This document shows, piece after piece, positions 10,758-22,108 of a DNA stretch of 64,000 nucleotides (within the stretch, counting starts at the first letter, position 1; every line of letters starts with the position of its first letter). Both the position numbers and the translations under genes were made by a program. The stretch covers positions 1 through 64,000 of the forward strand of contig NZ_BBRE01000003.1 of the NCBI RefSeq assembly GCF_000975115.1, given 5' to 3'. This DNA comes from Demequina oxidasica. GTDB taxonomy: Bacteria; Actinomycetota; Actinomycetes; Actinomycetales; Demequinaceae. Under the pieces are notes generated by a model. That model had not been told where the DNA came from, ran no database searches, and saw nothing but the letters and a program-made list of their open reading frames with translations.

Positions 10758-11737
10758 TGCGCTTCTTTATACGCCGCGGCACGTTCTACATCATCACCGC
10801 GTGGGCCGCCGTCACCCTAAACTTCTTCCTGCCGCGCATCATGCCCGGTGACCCCGTTTCCTCCGCGATCATCAAGTCGGGCGGTCAGATCAGCCCCGAT
10901 GCGATTAACTCGCTGAAGGTGCTCTTTGGCCTCGACAACGGCCAGAGTCTCTGGGAGCAGTACACCTCGTATTGGGGTCAGCTCTTCCGCGGCGACCTGG
11001 GGCTATCATTTGCGTTCTTCCCCACCCCTGTGAGTGCCGTCATTCAGCAGTCGCTTCCTTGGACCGTGGGCCTGGTTGGTATTGCCACCATCCTCAGCGT
11101 GATCCTTGGGACGACCGTCGGAACGCTGATTGGTTGGCGCCGCGGCACCAAAGCAGATGCGGTACTCCCAGTCGCGACCTTCTTCTCCGCAGTCCCCTAC
11201 TTCTGGTTCGGCCTGATCGCTATCCTGCTGTTCGCCGTCACCTGGGACTTTTTCCCCGCCTCGAAGGGCTACCAGCCCGGACTCGTCCCAGCGTGGAACT
11301 GGGAGTTCATCAGTTCCGTGCTGTGGCACGGCACCCTGCCCGCGCTCACCATCGTGGTGTCCTCAATCTCCGGTTGGATCCTAGGTATGCGCAACATGAT
11401 GGTCACCGTCGGCCAAGAGGACTACGTGACTGTGGCCCAGGCCAAGGGCCTGAAGGAACGCCGTGTCATGGTCAGCTACGCGGCCCGCAACGCGGTGCTG
11501 CCGCAGATCTCAAGTTTCGCACTCGCGCTCGGCTTCATTGTGGGCGGCACGTTGGTCATGGAGATGGTCTTCTCGTATCCGGGAATCGGCTTTGTGCTCT
11601 ATCAGGCCGTAAACGCGAGTGACTACCCCCTCATGCAGGGCTGCTTCCTTGTCATCACGCTTGCGATTCTGGTTGCAAACATGATGGCGGACGTGGTCTA
11701 CGCATTCCTCGATCCTCGCACTAGGCAGGAAGGCTAG
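10757..11737 (+). CDS. ABC transporter permease (DppB/OppB-like)
   Basis: A 326-aa inner-membrane permease with six predicted segments. The N-terminus (RRGTFYIITAWAAVTLNFFL, PRIMPGDP) and the coupling loop (EDYVTVAQAKGLKERRVM, then AARNAVLP) are typical of the B subunit of dipeptide-type transporters. It pairs with the next permease; its start overlaps the ATPase stop by one base, so translation is coupled. Confidence 0.93.
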   Translation: MRFFIRRGTFYIITAWAAVTLNFFLPRIMPGDPVSSAIIKSGGQISPDAINSLKVLFGLDNGQSLWEQYTSYWGQLFRGDLGLSFAFFPTPVSAVIQQSLPWTVGLVGIATILSVILGTTVGTLIGWRRGTKADAVLPVATFFSAVPYFWFGLIAILLFAVTWDFFPASKGYQPGLVPAWNWEFISSVLWHGTLPALTIVVSSISGWILGMRNMMVTVGQEDYVTVAQAKGLKERRVMVSYAARNAVLPQISSFALALGFIVGGTLVMEMVFSYPGIGFVLYQAVNASDYPLMQGCFLVITLAILVANMMADVVYAFLDPRTRQEG

Positions 11738-11739
11738 CT

Positions 11740-12855
11740 ATGACTACTGTCGACACGAACAACCTGGAACCACAGGAGCTCCCTCGTCCGGATGCGCCTG
11801 GCGTCTCGCACACCAAGCAAGGCCCGCCCAAGCCCAAGAAGGGCTCGCAGTTTGTCTTCCTGCGCAATTCCAAAGCGATTGCCGGCATGATCATCCTGGG
11901 TTTCTTTGTCATCATCGCGATCATCGGTCCCTGGATCGCCCCCTACGACCCCGATGCCTTCAGCGACCAGCTTGTCGCACCGCCGTCGTGGGAGCACTGG
12001 CTCGGCACGACTCACCTGGGTCAGGACGTCCTGTCTCAACTGTTGGTGGGGACTCGCTACGTGATGATCGTGGGCTTCGCTGCGGGCATCCTTGCCACAA
12101 TTCTCGCGATTGTCATCGGTGTGACCGCCGGATACCTGGGGGGCTGGAGCGACGAGGGCTTGTCCCTTTTGGCCAACATCTTCCTGGTGATCCCGGCGCT
12201 GCCGTTGCTCATCATTGTCGCGAGTTCACTCGATGGCGGAATGCTGGTGATCGCCGTGGTGATCTCACTCACCGCGTGGGCCTGGGGAGCACGCGTCCTG
12301 CGGGCACAGACCATGTCACACCGCAGGCGCGATTACGTCGAGGCCGCTCGCGCCAACGGCGAATCCACTTGGCGCATCGTGCTCGCAGAGATTCTTCCCA
12401 ACCTCACCGCGATCATCGCGTCCAGCTTTGTCGCGACCGTGACCTTCGCCATCCTGACTCAAGTCACGCTCGCGTTCATTGGTGTGACCTCCCCCACCGA
12501 CTGGAACTGGGGAACCATCCTCTACTGGGCACAGGGCAACCAGGCACTTGCCCGTGGCGCATGGTGGTGGTTTGTCCCCGCCGGCCTCTGCATCGCCGCC
12601 GTGGGTGTGGCGCTCGCGCTCATCAACTTCGGAATTGACGAGTTCGTCAACCCGCGCCTGCGCTCCACGGGCAGGTACGCCCGCGTGCTCCGCAAGCGTG
12701 GCGTCCAGGCCCGCGTTGGCTTCACTCCCATCGACCGCGGCACGACGCACGGCGGAGTGGTCGCGAAGTCGCAACCCGGCAGTCCACCTGGCGGCAATTC
12801 CTCCGCCCCGGAAACTCCCGGCGAGACACCCGCCTCTACGAACGTGAAGGGCTAG
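11740..12855 (+). CDS. ABC transporter permease (DppC/OppC-like)
   Basis: A 371-aa second permease. It has the C-subunit hallmarks: a hydrophilic N-terminal extension, then AIAGMIILGFFV, the motif APYDPDAF and HWLGTTHLGQDVLS, and the coupling loop RRRDYVEAARANGEST. The C-terminal 60 residues are a charged and Gly/Pro-rich tail, longer than usual and probably disordered. It starts two bases after the preceding stop codon. Confidence 0.93.
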   Translation: MTTVDTNNLEPQELPRPDAPGVSHTKQGPPKPKKGSQFVFLRNSKAIAGMIILGFFVIIAIIGPWIAPYDPDAFSDQLVAPPSWEHWLGTTHLGQDVLSQLLVGTRYVMIVGFAAGILATILAIVIGVTAGYLGGWSDEGLSLLANIFLVIPALPLLIIVASSLDGGMLVIAVVISLTAWAWGARVLRAQTMSHRRRDYVEAARANGESTWRIVLAEILPNLTAIIASSFVATVTFAILTQVTLAFIGVTSPTDWNWGTILYWAQGNQALARGAWWWFVPAGLCIAAVGVALALINFGIDEFVNPRLRSTGRYARVLRKRGVQARVGFTPIDRGTTHGGVVAKSQPGSPPGGNSSAPETPGETPASTNVKG

Positions 12856-12857
12856 AC

Positions 12858-13943
12858 ATGACTACCACCGCCCCTGCGCTTACCCACGCGACGCTTCAGG
12901 CCGCGGATCCCATCCTGGAGATCAAGAACCTGTCGGTTGACTACGGGTTCGGCGACGACCCCACCCACGTCCTCCAGGACGTCTCGCTCACGCTCAACCG
13001 CGGCGAGGTCTTGGGTCTCGCGGGTGAGTCCGGATGTGGCAAGTCCACGCTCGCCTATGGGGCAACCCGGCTGCTCCCCCCTCCTGGCGTGATTCGTGGC
13101 GGCGAGGTGATCTTCACCGGCCGCGACGGCGTCAAGACGGACATTCTCACACTGAACGACAAGGATCTGCGTACCGCTCGCTGGCGTGACTTCGCGATCG
13201 TGTTCCAGGGCGCGATGAACTCTCTCAACCCGGTTCACCGGGTCGGCACGCAGTTGATCGACGCGATCAAGGCGCACGACAAGACCGCCACCAAGCAGGA
13301 GGCTCGTGAACGTGCGGCCTACGTCCTCGAGATGGTGGGCATCAACGCCGACCGTCTCAAGGCGTACCCCCACCAACTCTCCGGCGGGATGCGCCAGCGC
13401 GTCATGATTGCCATGGCCCTGGTGCTCGAGCCCGAGCTGCTGATCATGGACGAGCCCACCACCGCACTCGACGTGGTGATGCAGCGCCAGATCCTCGAGG
13501 AGATCACGGACCTGCGTGATCGCCTGGGATTCTCGGTGATCTTCATCACGCACGACGTCTCGCTCCTCGTGGAGGTAGCCGACCGCATCGCCATCATGTA
13601 CGCGGGCGAGATCGTCGAGGCCGCGGATGCGAAGGACGCCTACCTGCGCCCCCGTCACCCGTACACCAAGGGTCTGCTCAACTCGTTCCCACCCCTGCGT
13701 GGACCGCGTCGCGAGCTGCAGGGCATCCCCGGATCACCTCCCGACATGGCCCAACTTCCGAACGGTTGCCGGTTCGCAGACCGCTGCCCCTTTGTGATGG
13801 ACCGTTGCCGTACCGAGGACCCCGCGCTCTCGCGCACCGCCCTCAAGATGTCGGAACCAGAGCGTCTGGTCGCCTGCCACCTTCACGATGGCAAGGCCAG
13901 CGAAGTGCCCGCCGAGTTGGCCCTTCAAGCGCCACAAAAGTAG
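12858..13943 (+). CDS. oligopeptide/oligosaccharide ABC transporter ATP-binding protein (DppD/OppD-like)
   Basis: A 361-aa ATPase, the second of the heterodimer. Walker A GESGCGKST, signature LSGGMRQRVMIAMAL, Walker B LLIMDEPTTALD and the C-terminal family extension with GCRFADRCPFVMDRC are all present. It starts two bases after the permease stop and is the last gene of the operon, followed after 40 bases by a strong terminator. With the four preceding genes it makes a complete importer. Confidence 0.93.
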   Translation: MTTTAPALTHATLQAADPILEIKNLSVDYGFGDDPTHVLQDVSLTLNRGEVLGLAGESGCGKSTLAYGATRLLPPPGVIRGGEVIFTGRDGVKTDILTLNDKDLRTARWRDFAIVFQGAMNSLNPVHRVGTQLIDAIKAHDKTATKQEARERAAYVLEMVGINADRLKAYPHQLSGGMRQRVMIAMALVLEPELLIMDEPTTALDVVMQRQILEEITDLRDRLGFSVIFITHDVSLLVEVADRIAIMYAGEIVEAADAKDAYLRPRHPYTKGLLNSFPPLRGPRRELQGIPGSPPDMAQLPNGCRFADRCPFVMDRCRTEDPALSRTALKMSEPERLVACHLHDGKASEVPAELALQAPQK

Positions 13944-13983
13944 GGAACAACCTCGCGGCGGAGACTATCCGCTGAGGCGAGGT

Positions 13984-14031
13984 GAGCGTGTCGGAGCAGT
14001 GGTGCGTTGCTCCGACACGCTCTTTCCTTTT
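13984..14031 (+). terminator. intrinsic terminator of the Dpp-like operon
   Basis: Perfect 15-base inverted repeat (13984-13998 and 14008-14022) with a 9-base loop followed by TTTCCTTTT. It lies between the converging transporter operon and ligA; the T-rich tail is on the plus strand, so it mainly ends the transporter message. Confidence 0.9.
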
Positions 14032-14037
14032 GCGCGA

Positions 14038-16176
<2,139 letters not shown>

Positions 16177-16258
16177 TCACCACGAAGGACTGACGCACGC
16201 GGGCACCCACGCCACCGCCTGTTCTGCGCACCAGGCAATGCGGGGACACAATGGACTC

Positions 16259-17212
16259 ATGATCGACGCAACGCACGTGACTTCTGACGACATCGACCGA
16301 GCTGCGGCGGCCATCGCGCCCCACGTGCGTCACACTCCCGTGATCGAGGTCCCGGGATCCGCAATCGGCGTCGATGCCACGCTGGTCTTCAAACTCGAGT
16401 TTCTCCAGGTCACCGGCGCTTTCAAGGCGCGCGGCGCGTGCCATTACGTCGCGACCCAGTCCATCGCCGATGCTGGGGTGGTCGCCGCATCGGGCGGTAA
16501 CCACGGCGCAGCAGTCGCCTACGCGGCCCGCGAATTTGGGCACCAGGCTCACATCTTTGTCCCCACCACTGCGAACCCCTCCAAGGTCGACAGGCTGGTA
16601 GGCCTCGACGCGCACATTCACAGCATCGGTGAGACTTACGGCGACGCCAAGGATGCGGCCGCCGACTACCTCATGCAGAACCACGCGACGTCGATCGAGG
16701 CGTTCGACGATCCGGTCGTGATGGCCGGCGCGGGGACCGCCGCGCGCGAGTTCGACCTCGACGCCCGGACCCCGGCTGGTCGGCCCCTCGACGCGATGAT
16801 GCTCGCGGTCGGCGGCGGCGGACTCGCGGGTGGTGCCGCCGCGTGGTGCGGGGATCGCATGCAACTAGTGGGCTGCGAGACCGTGGGCACCGCGTCGTTC
16901 GCCGCTGCCGTCGAGGCAGGCCACCCCGTGGACGTGCCCATCTCGGGAGTCGCTGCCGACCACCTGGGCGCCCGGCGCATCGGCGACGTTCCCTGGCGCG
17001 CCCTCAGCGACGCGAACGTGCAATCTGTGGTCGTGACGGACAACGACGTCTCCGTGGCCCAAGCCCGCCTCTGGCGCCTGCTCCGGGTGATCGTCGAGCC
17101 GGGCGTCGCCGCGCCCTTCGCCGCATTGATGACCGGGCGCTGGGTGCCAGAACCCGGCAGTCGCATCGGCGTCATGCTGTGCGGCGCGAACGTGGTGGCC
17201 CCCGTCAACTAG
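16259..17212 (+). CDS. threonine/serine dehydratase-like PLP enzyme
   Basis: A 317-aa fold-type II PLP enzyme, probably converting threonine or serine to the 2-oxo acid and ammonia. The PLP lysine is in VTGAFKARGA, where Ala replaces the Ser usual before Phe-Lys; the substrate loop ASGGNHGAAVAYAA and the phosphate-binding loop GGGGLAGGAAA are intact. There is no C-terminal ACT domain, so it resembles the catabolic, unregulated type more than biosynthetic IlvA. ATG at 16259 is preferred over the frame open from 16157, which would run across the ligA start. Confidence 0.83.
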   Translation: MIDATHVTSDDIDRAAAAIAPHVRHTPVIEVPGSAIGVDATLVFKLEFLQVTGAFKARGACHYVATQSIADAGVVAASGGNHGAAVAYAAREFGHQAHIFVPTTANPSKVDRLVGLDAHIHSIGETYGDAKDAAADYLMQNHATSIEAFDDPVVMAGAGTAAREFDLDARTPAGRPLDAMMLAVGGGGLAGGAAAWCGDRMQLVGCETVGTASFAAAVEAGHPVDVPISGVAADHLGARRIGDVPWRALSDANVQSVVVTDNDVSVAQARLWRLLRVIVEPGVAAPFAALMTGRWVPEPGSRIGVMLCGANVVAPVN

Positions 17213-17606
17213 CGGGTACGCCCCAGAGTTGCCAGTGCCGCAAAGTCCCCCACGGAGCAAAGTTGCGCGCTCGAGATTGCCACGAAAACCCATGCGAACA
17301 GCGTCATCGCCAGGGTGTGCCCCGTGGGATACGCGTACCCCCTTGAGGAGATGGATTCGCTGAACGCGGACGACGGACGGGGCGCTCCACCAGTTTTTGA
17401 GATGTCTCCCAGACCGGAAGACCGAGTAGCGCCGCCGGTAGAGCGAAACCGAGCCGACGTTGACGCTGATGGAAGGCCCGCACGGCAATCGCGGCGGTCA
17501 CCACCAACATCACGCGGGGCTGCTCACCCTCCGTGCCGCACTGCACCTGGATCCGTTCGCGTCTAGCCGCATTCAACAGCATCGACCAGTCGTGCCAGGC
17601 ATGAGG
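17209..17606 (-). pseudogene. frameshifted PAP2-family phosphatase remnant
   Basis: Between two intact plus-strand genes the minus strand carries pieces of a PAP2 membrane phosphatase in two frames. One frame gives a hydrophobic segment (FALPAALLGLPVW) then QKLVERP; another continues PRPSSAFSESISSRGYAYP, then TGHTLAMTLFAW, to a stop at 17209. Together they rebuild the family motifs K-x6-RP and PSGH (here PTGH). Loss of one C in the C-run at 17379-17382 explains the shift. The second half with the R-x5-H-x3-D motif is missing, so it is a truncated, dead gene. Frame and motif logic are mine; no database search was possible. Confidence 0.55.
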
Positions 17607-17634
17607 AGCGGTACGCGTCGCTAGCATAGGAGGC

Positions 17635-19314
17635 ATGAACGCACCCATCGATGCCACGTCCACCTCCGCCTGGGCGGAACTGACCGCCCACCACGAGTCC
17701 TTCGCGCCGGATCTACGCGCATGGTTCGCCTCCGACGCGAGCCGCGTCGAGCGCATGTCTCTACCGTTGGGCGACCTGCACGTCGACCTGTCGAAGAACC
17801 TGGTCACCGATGAGATCCTCAGCAGCCTTGTGAAGCTGGCTGAGCAGACCGGCGTCGCCGAGCGCTACGCAGCGATGCTCGCCGGCGAACACATCAACAC
17901 CACCGAAGATCGGGCGGTGCTGCATACTGCGCTGCGCCGTCCGGCCGATGCGTCCCCTGGCCTGGTCGTTGACGGTCAGGACATCGACGCAGACGTCCAG
18001 GAAGTCCTGGGCAAGGTTGCCGAGTTCGCGGACCGCGTGCGCTCGGGCGAGTGGACCGGCGTCACCGGCAAGCGCGTGACGCACATTGTGAACATCGGCA
18101 TCGGCGGTTCGGACCTGGGCCCAGTCATGGTCTATGAGGCACTCGAGCCGTACGCGACCGCTGGCATCTCCGCGCGCTTTGTGTCCAACATCGACCCCAC
18201 CGACATCGCGCAAAAGCTCAAGGGCCTCGACCCTGAGACCACGCTGTTCATCGTGGCCTCCAAGACGTTCACCACTCTCGAGACGCTCACCAACGCACGC
18301 CTGGCCCGCCAGTGGATGTGGGACGCGCTGGCCGCCTCCGATGCGATTTCCGGCGACGTTGCTTCCAAGGCCGATGCTGTGGCCCACCACTTTGTGGCGG
18401 TTTCCACGGCGCTCGACAAGGTCGAGGCCTTTGGCATCGACCCCACCAACGCCTTCGGCTTCTGGGACTGGGTGGGCGGCCGTTATTCGGTCGACTCCGC
18501 CATTGGCCTATCGCTGTCTATCGCGCTCGGCCCCGACGTGTTCGGCGACCTGCTCGCGGGCTTCCACACGGTGGACGAGCACGTGCGCACCACCCCGCTC
18601 GAGCAGAACGTGCCGGTCCTGATGGGCCTGCTGAACGTCTGGTACGGCAACTTCCTTGGCTCGCAGTCGCACGCCGTGCTGCCCTACGCGCAGCAGCTGC
18701 ACCGCTTCCCTGCGTACTTGCAGCAACTCACTATGGAGTCCAACGGCAAGTCGGTGCGCTGGGATGGAAGCCCCGTCACCACCGAGACCGGGGAAGTGTT
18801 CTGGGGCGAGCCCGGCACCAACGGCCAGCATGCGTTCTACCAGCTCATTCACCAGGGAACCAAGCTGATCCCCGCAGACTTCATCGCGGTAGTCAACCCC
18901 GCCTATCCCCTGGTGGACGGCGACCAGGACGCACACTCGCTATTCCTCGCCAACTTCCTGGCACAGACCAAGGCGCTGGCCTTCGGCAAGACCGCGGCCG
19001 AGGTCGAGGCCGAGGGCACCGAGGGTCCGCTCGTCGCCGCACGCACGTTCGCGGGCAACAAGCCCACCACCTCGATCTTTGCCCCCGCGCTCACCCCTCA
19101 GGTGCTTGGCCAGCTGATTGCGCTCTACGAGCACATCACGTTTACGCAGGGCGTCATCTGGGGCATCAACAGCTTTGACCAGTGGGGCGTGGAGCTCGGC
19201 AAGCAGCTCGCCGTCCAGATCGCGCCGGCTATCCAGGGTGATGCGGCTGCGCTGGCCGACCAGGACGCGTCCACCAAGGCGCTCATCGCCTACTACCAGG
19301 CCAACCGCAAGTAG
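17635..19314 (+). CDS. pgi: glucose-6-phosphate isomerase
   Basis: Pgi (559 aa) interconverts glucose 6-phosphate and fructose 6-phosphate in glycolysis and gluconeogenesis. Signature regions are present: [38 protein letters not shown] and [13 protein letters not shown]. Length is of the long bacterial type. The start is ATG at 17635: AGGAGG lies only one base before it, too close for normal use, while TAGCAT (17622-17627) is 7 bases upstream, which would suit a leaderless message. The gene stands alone. Confidence 0.97.
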   Translation: MNAPIDATSTSAWAELTAHHESFAPDLRAWFASDASRVERMSLPLGDLHVDLSKNLVTDEILSSLVKLAEQTGVAERYAAMLAGEHINTTEDRAVLHTALRRPADASPGLVVDGQDIDADVQEVLGKVAEFADRVRSGEWTGVTGKRVTHIVNIGIGGSDLGPVMVYEALEPYATAGISARFVSNIDPTDIAQKLKGLDPETTLFIVASKTFTTLETLTNARLARQWMWDALAASDAISGDVASKADAVAHHFVAVSTALDKVEAFGIDPTNAFGFWDWVGGRYSVDSAIGLSLSIALGPDVFGDLLAGFHTVDEHVRTTPLEQNVPVLMGLLNVWYGNFLGSQSHAVLPYAQQLHRFPAYLQQLTMESNGKSVRWDGSPVTTETGEVFWGEPGTNGQHAFYQLIHQGTKLIPADFIAVVNPAYPLVDGDQDAHSLFLANFLAQTKALAFGKTAAEVEAEGTEGPLVAARTFAGNKPTTSIFAPALTPQVLGQLIALYEHITFTQGVIWGINSFDQWGVELGKQLAVQIAPAIQGDAAALADQDASTKALIAYYQANRK

Positions 19315-19618
19315 CCACAAGCCTTACGGATAGGGAGTCGGACGCCGGTGGCGCGGCCGCCAATCCGTAGATTGCCACCGCTCTCGGTGACTCGTACGCG
19401 CCCGTTGCGACCCGGTATCGCCCCCCCCTAGCGAACCCCGTGAGGGGCTTGCACCCGGTGAGATCGCGATGCTCCACTGCCCCGAGGAATGCGCGGAGGT
19501 GGCGACAAGGACAGCTCCGTGGAGTGGGAGAAAATGCGCACGCGGTAGTCGAGGGCGGGATCCGCGGACCCAACTAGTGCGCCGAGCCTAGAGGGCCCGC
19601 CGTGCGTCAGCGGTGGGA
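19315..19618. other. 304-base gap without a clear gene
   Basis: I see no supported coding frame between pgi and the converging aldo/keto reductase gene. A possible weak hairpin lies near 19350-19364 (arms GGTGGC and GCCGCC), enclosed by ACGGAT and ATCCGT, which may help end the pgi message. The remainder looks like featureless GC-rich DNA. Confidence 0.4.
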
Positions 19619-20470
19619 CTACACCTTGTCGAAGGTATTGGGGTTGGGCCCCTGACGGCCCTCGTCGCCCTTGTCGAGAGCATCGATGCGGGCGATCTGG
19701 TCGTCCGAGAGCTCGAAGTCGAAAATCGCGAGGTTCTCGGCCATTCGTTCGCGGTGCATCGATTTGGGGAAAATGATGTCGCCACGCTGAACGTGCCAGC
19801 GCAGGACAACCTGGGATGCAGCGCGGTCAGTTTCCGCGGCAATTGCCTTCACGACGGGGTCACTGAGGGCCTCGCCCTTGGCCAGCGGTCCCCATGCCTC
19901 GACGGCGATGGCCTGCTCGTGAGAGGCGCGTCGAGCGACATCGTTACGGAAGAACGGGTGCGCCTCAATCTGGTTGACGACGGGCGTTGCCCCGGTCTCC
20001 TCGATGATCTTGGTGAGGTGCGCGGGCTCGAAGTTGGAGACACCTGCGGAGGTGAGGCGGCCGTCCTCGACCAATTCGAGCATCGCCTTCCACGTCGAAA
20101 CGAAGTCCCCGTCGTACTTAGTCGGCAACGGCCAATGGATGAGGAAGAGGTCGAGCCTGTCCAGACGCAACTTCTCGAGCGTCTCGTCGAAGGATCGCAT
20201 CACGTCCTCACGAGCGTGCTTACTGTTGGTGAGTTTGCTGGTGACATAGATCTCATCACGGGCGATTCCGGAGTTGGCGATGGCCTCGCCCACCTCCGCC
20301 TCGTTCTGGTAGCCCTGGGCAGTGTCGATGTGTCGGAAGCCAACCTCAAGCGCGGCACCCACGGTCTCCACGGCATCGGCCGGTGGAACCTGAAAGGTGC
20401 CGAAGCCGAGCTGCGGAATTGAAGTACCGTCGCTGAGTTTGATGGATGGGGTCTTGTGAGTGAAAGCCAT
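19619..20470 (-). CDS. aldo/keto reductase (2,5-diketo-D-gluconate reductase type)
   Basis: A 283-aa NADPH-dependent cytoplasmic reductase of aldehydes or keto-sugars. The catalytic tetrad can be placed: Asp and Tyr in HIDTAQGYQNE, Lys in YVTSKL and His in LFLIHWPLP. The C-terminal NADPH phosphate-binding stretch IIFPKSMHRERM is typical of the AKR5 type. The start ATG lacks a strong ribosome-binding site. It is divergent from the epimerase gene, 158 bases apart. Confidence 0.9.
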   Translation of the reverse strand: MAFTHKTPSIKLSDGTSIPQLGFGTFQVPPADAVETVGAALEVGFRHIDTAQGYQNEAEVGEAIANSGIARDEIYVTSKLTNSKHAREDVMRSFDETLEKLRLDRLDLFLIHWPLPTKYDGDFVSTWKAMLELVEDGRLTSAGVSNFEPAHLTKIIEETGATPVVNQIEAHPFFRNDVARRASHEQAIAVEAWGPLAKGEALSDPVVKAIAAETDRAASQVVLRWHVQRGDIIFPKSMHRERMAENLAIFDFELSDDQIARIDALDKGDEGRQGPNPNTFDKV

Positions 20471-20628
20471 GCTTGGGCCAACAGGTGCGGTGTCCTTACT
20501 ATTCCGGTGACCGTGGGGAACCTCTCGCGTCCATCTCTAGGCATAACCTTGCAGGCGAATGTGTTGAAACAAACGGTGCGCTCTTGCATCTGCACGCCAT
20601 CTACCTGTCACCAGAATTGGGAGAAACC

Positions 20629-21714
20629 ATGAAGGTCGTCGTCCTGGGCGCCAGTGGAAATGTCGGTACGGCTGTATTGCGTGCGTTGCGTGCCGCCAAT
20701 GACGTGACGGAAGTCGCAGCGGTCGCTCGACGAATCCCACGACGCACCCCTCCTGCTCCCTACGACATAGCGACGTGGACTAGCGTTGACATCGGCTCGC
20801 GCGACGGCCGCCAAGTGACCCGCACCCTCGCCCGCGCCATGGAGGGCGCAGACGCCGTGATTCACCTCGCTTGGGCGATTCAGCCCAATCACGACCGAGA
20901 CCGCTTGCGTCGCACGAACATTCTTGGTACCTCGCGGGTACTGGATGCGGCACGTTCCGCCGGAGTTGATCACGTGGTGGTGGCCTCCTCCGTGGGCGCC
21001 TATTCGCCGTGCCACGACGACCAGTTTCACGACGAGAGCTGGCCCACCATGGGCGTCCCGACCAGCGAGTACAGCGTTGACAAGGCCGACCTCGAGGAAC
21101 TGCTGAACCGGCATCAGCACGACCACCCCGAGGTGCTCATCACGCGACTGCGGCCCGCCATGATCTTCCAGCATGACGCGGGATCGGAGATCATGCGCTA
21201 CTTCATAGGGCGCCTGGTCCCCGGCATTGCCTTCAACGGACACCTCCCCGCAATCACGTGGCCAGACGACACCCGAATCCAGGCCCTTCACGCTGACGAC
21301 GTCGCCCAGGCATATCTCGGGGCCGTCAGAACCAGGCCCGGCGGGGCGCTCAATGTCGCCGCCGACGACGTGCTGGGCGGGCCCCACATCGCGAGCCTGC
21401 TCTCCGATGGGAGATTTCAGAGGGTGCCCACGTTGGCAGTACGGGCCGCAGTATCGGCAGGCTGGAATGCGCGCATCCTGCCCGTCAGCCCAGGCTGGGT
21501 CGACATGGCGGCGACGTTTACTCTGATGTCGACCGCACGAGCACGTTCCGTTCTGGGTTGGGCCCCGCGCCACACTGCACTGGATACGGTCGCCGAGGTT
21601 CTCGACGGCATGGTCAAAGGCGCAGGAACGGCGAGTCCCCCGCTGCGGCCCCGCGGTGGGGCCGCGAGTAGTCGTTGGCGGCGCGACTCGACGCCCGCAA
21701 GGTCGCTTGAATAA
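20629..21714 (+). CDS. NAD-dependent epimerase/dehydratase (extended SDR)
   Basis: A 361-aa extended short-chain dehydrogenase. The nucleotide-binding glycine motif is GASGNVGTAV at the N-terminus, followed by VIHLAWAIQP, VVASSVGAYSP and the catalytic YSVDK. It probably modifies a nucleotide sugar or related ketone; the substrate is unknown. ATG at 20629 after GGGAG is chosen because the glycine motif should be close to the N-terminus; the frame is open 52 codons further. Confidence 0.87.
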   Translation: MKVVVLGASGNVGTAVLRALRAANDVTEVAAVARRIPRRTPPAPYDIATWTSVDIGSRDGRQVTRTLARAMEGADAVIHLAWAIQPNHDRDRLRRTNILGTSRVLDAARSAGVDHVVVASSVGAYSPCHDDQFHDESWPTMGVPTSEYSVDKADLEELLNRHQHDHPEVLITRLRPAMIFQHDAGSEIMRYFIGRLVPGIAFNGHLPAITWPDDTRIQALHADDVAQAYLGAVRTRPGGALNVAADDVLGGPHIASLLSDGRFQRVPTLAVRAAVSAGWNARILPVSPGWVDMAATFTLMSTARARSVLGWAPRHTALDTVAEVLDGMVKGAGTASPPLRPRGGAASSRWRRDSTPARSLE

Positions 21715-21754
21715 CGGTCACACACGACGCTTGAGGCGTGCCAGACTTCAGCCC

Positions 21755-22045
21755 ATGGCCGTCCCCAGTCCCCGCATCTCCGAGCGGCTCTCCGCCGACT
21801 TTGGTCCCTCCGCGCCCTCCATGCTGAGCACGCTGGGTCGGATCCCAGTCTCTCCCCAGGTGGACCCCGAACGCATCCACGCGGCAATTCTGCTGGCATC
21901 GCGAGGCAATCAGTCCATGTTTGAGGACGCCCTCGAGCATGCCCAGGAAGACTGGAGGGACATGTTGGTGCGTACTGGTCTTGCGGACGATCACACGTGG
22001 CACGACGTGGTCGATGTGAAGTTCGGCGAGAACTCTCCCACATAG
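21755..22045 (+). CDS. small conserved-looking hypothetical protein
   Basis: A 96-aa soluble protein of unknown function. The sequence has few low-complexity regions and normal actinobacterial codon use, including SERLSADFGPSAPSML and DPERIHAAILLASRGN, so a real gene is likely. No ribosome-binding site precedes the ATG at 21755; CAGACT 7 bases before it could be a weak -10 box of a leaderless message. I recognise no domain. Confidence 0.6.
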   Translation: MAVPSPRISERLSADFGPSAPSMLSTLGRIPVSPQVDPERIHAAILLASRGNQSMFEDALEHAQEDWRDMLVRTGLADDHTWHDVVDVKFGENSPT

Positions 22046-22108
22046 CCCACTCCCCCACTGCCTTTACTTGTAAGGTCGAAGCATCCGCGCTGAGAGGAGG
22101 GAGGTCAG

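Noticed and set aside
12852-13658. Minus-strand open frame of 268 codons in the DppD-like gene
   Set aside because: Antisense to an ATPase with complete Walker and signature motifs.
19500-19560. Short plus-strand frame ending near 19547 (GGDKDSSVEWEKMRTR)
   Set aside because: Protein-like composition but only about 20 codons after an in-frame stop, no ribosome site and no recognisable family.
20608-21573. Minus-strand open frame of 321 codons
   Set aside because: Antisense to the epimerase gene, whose motifs are clear; no ribosome site or domain supports the reverse frame.
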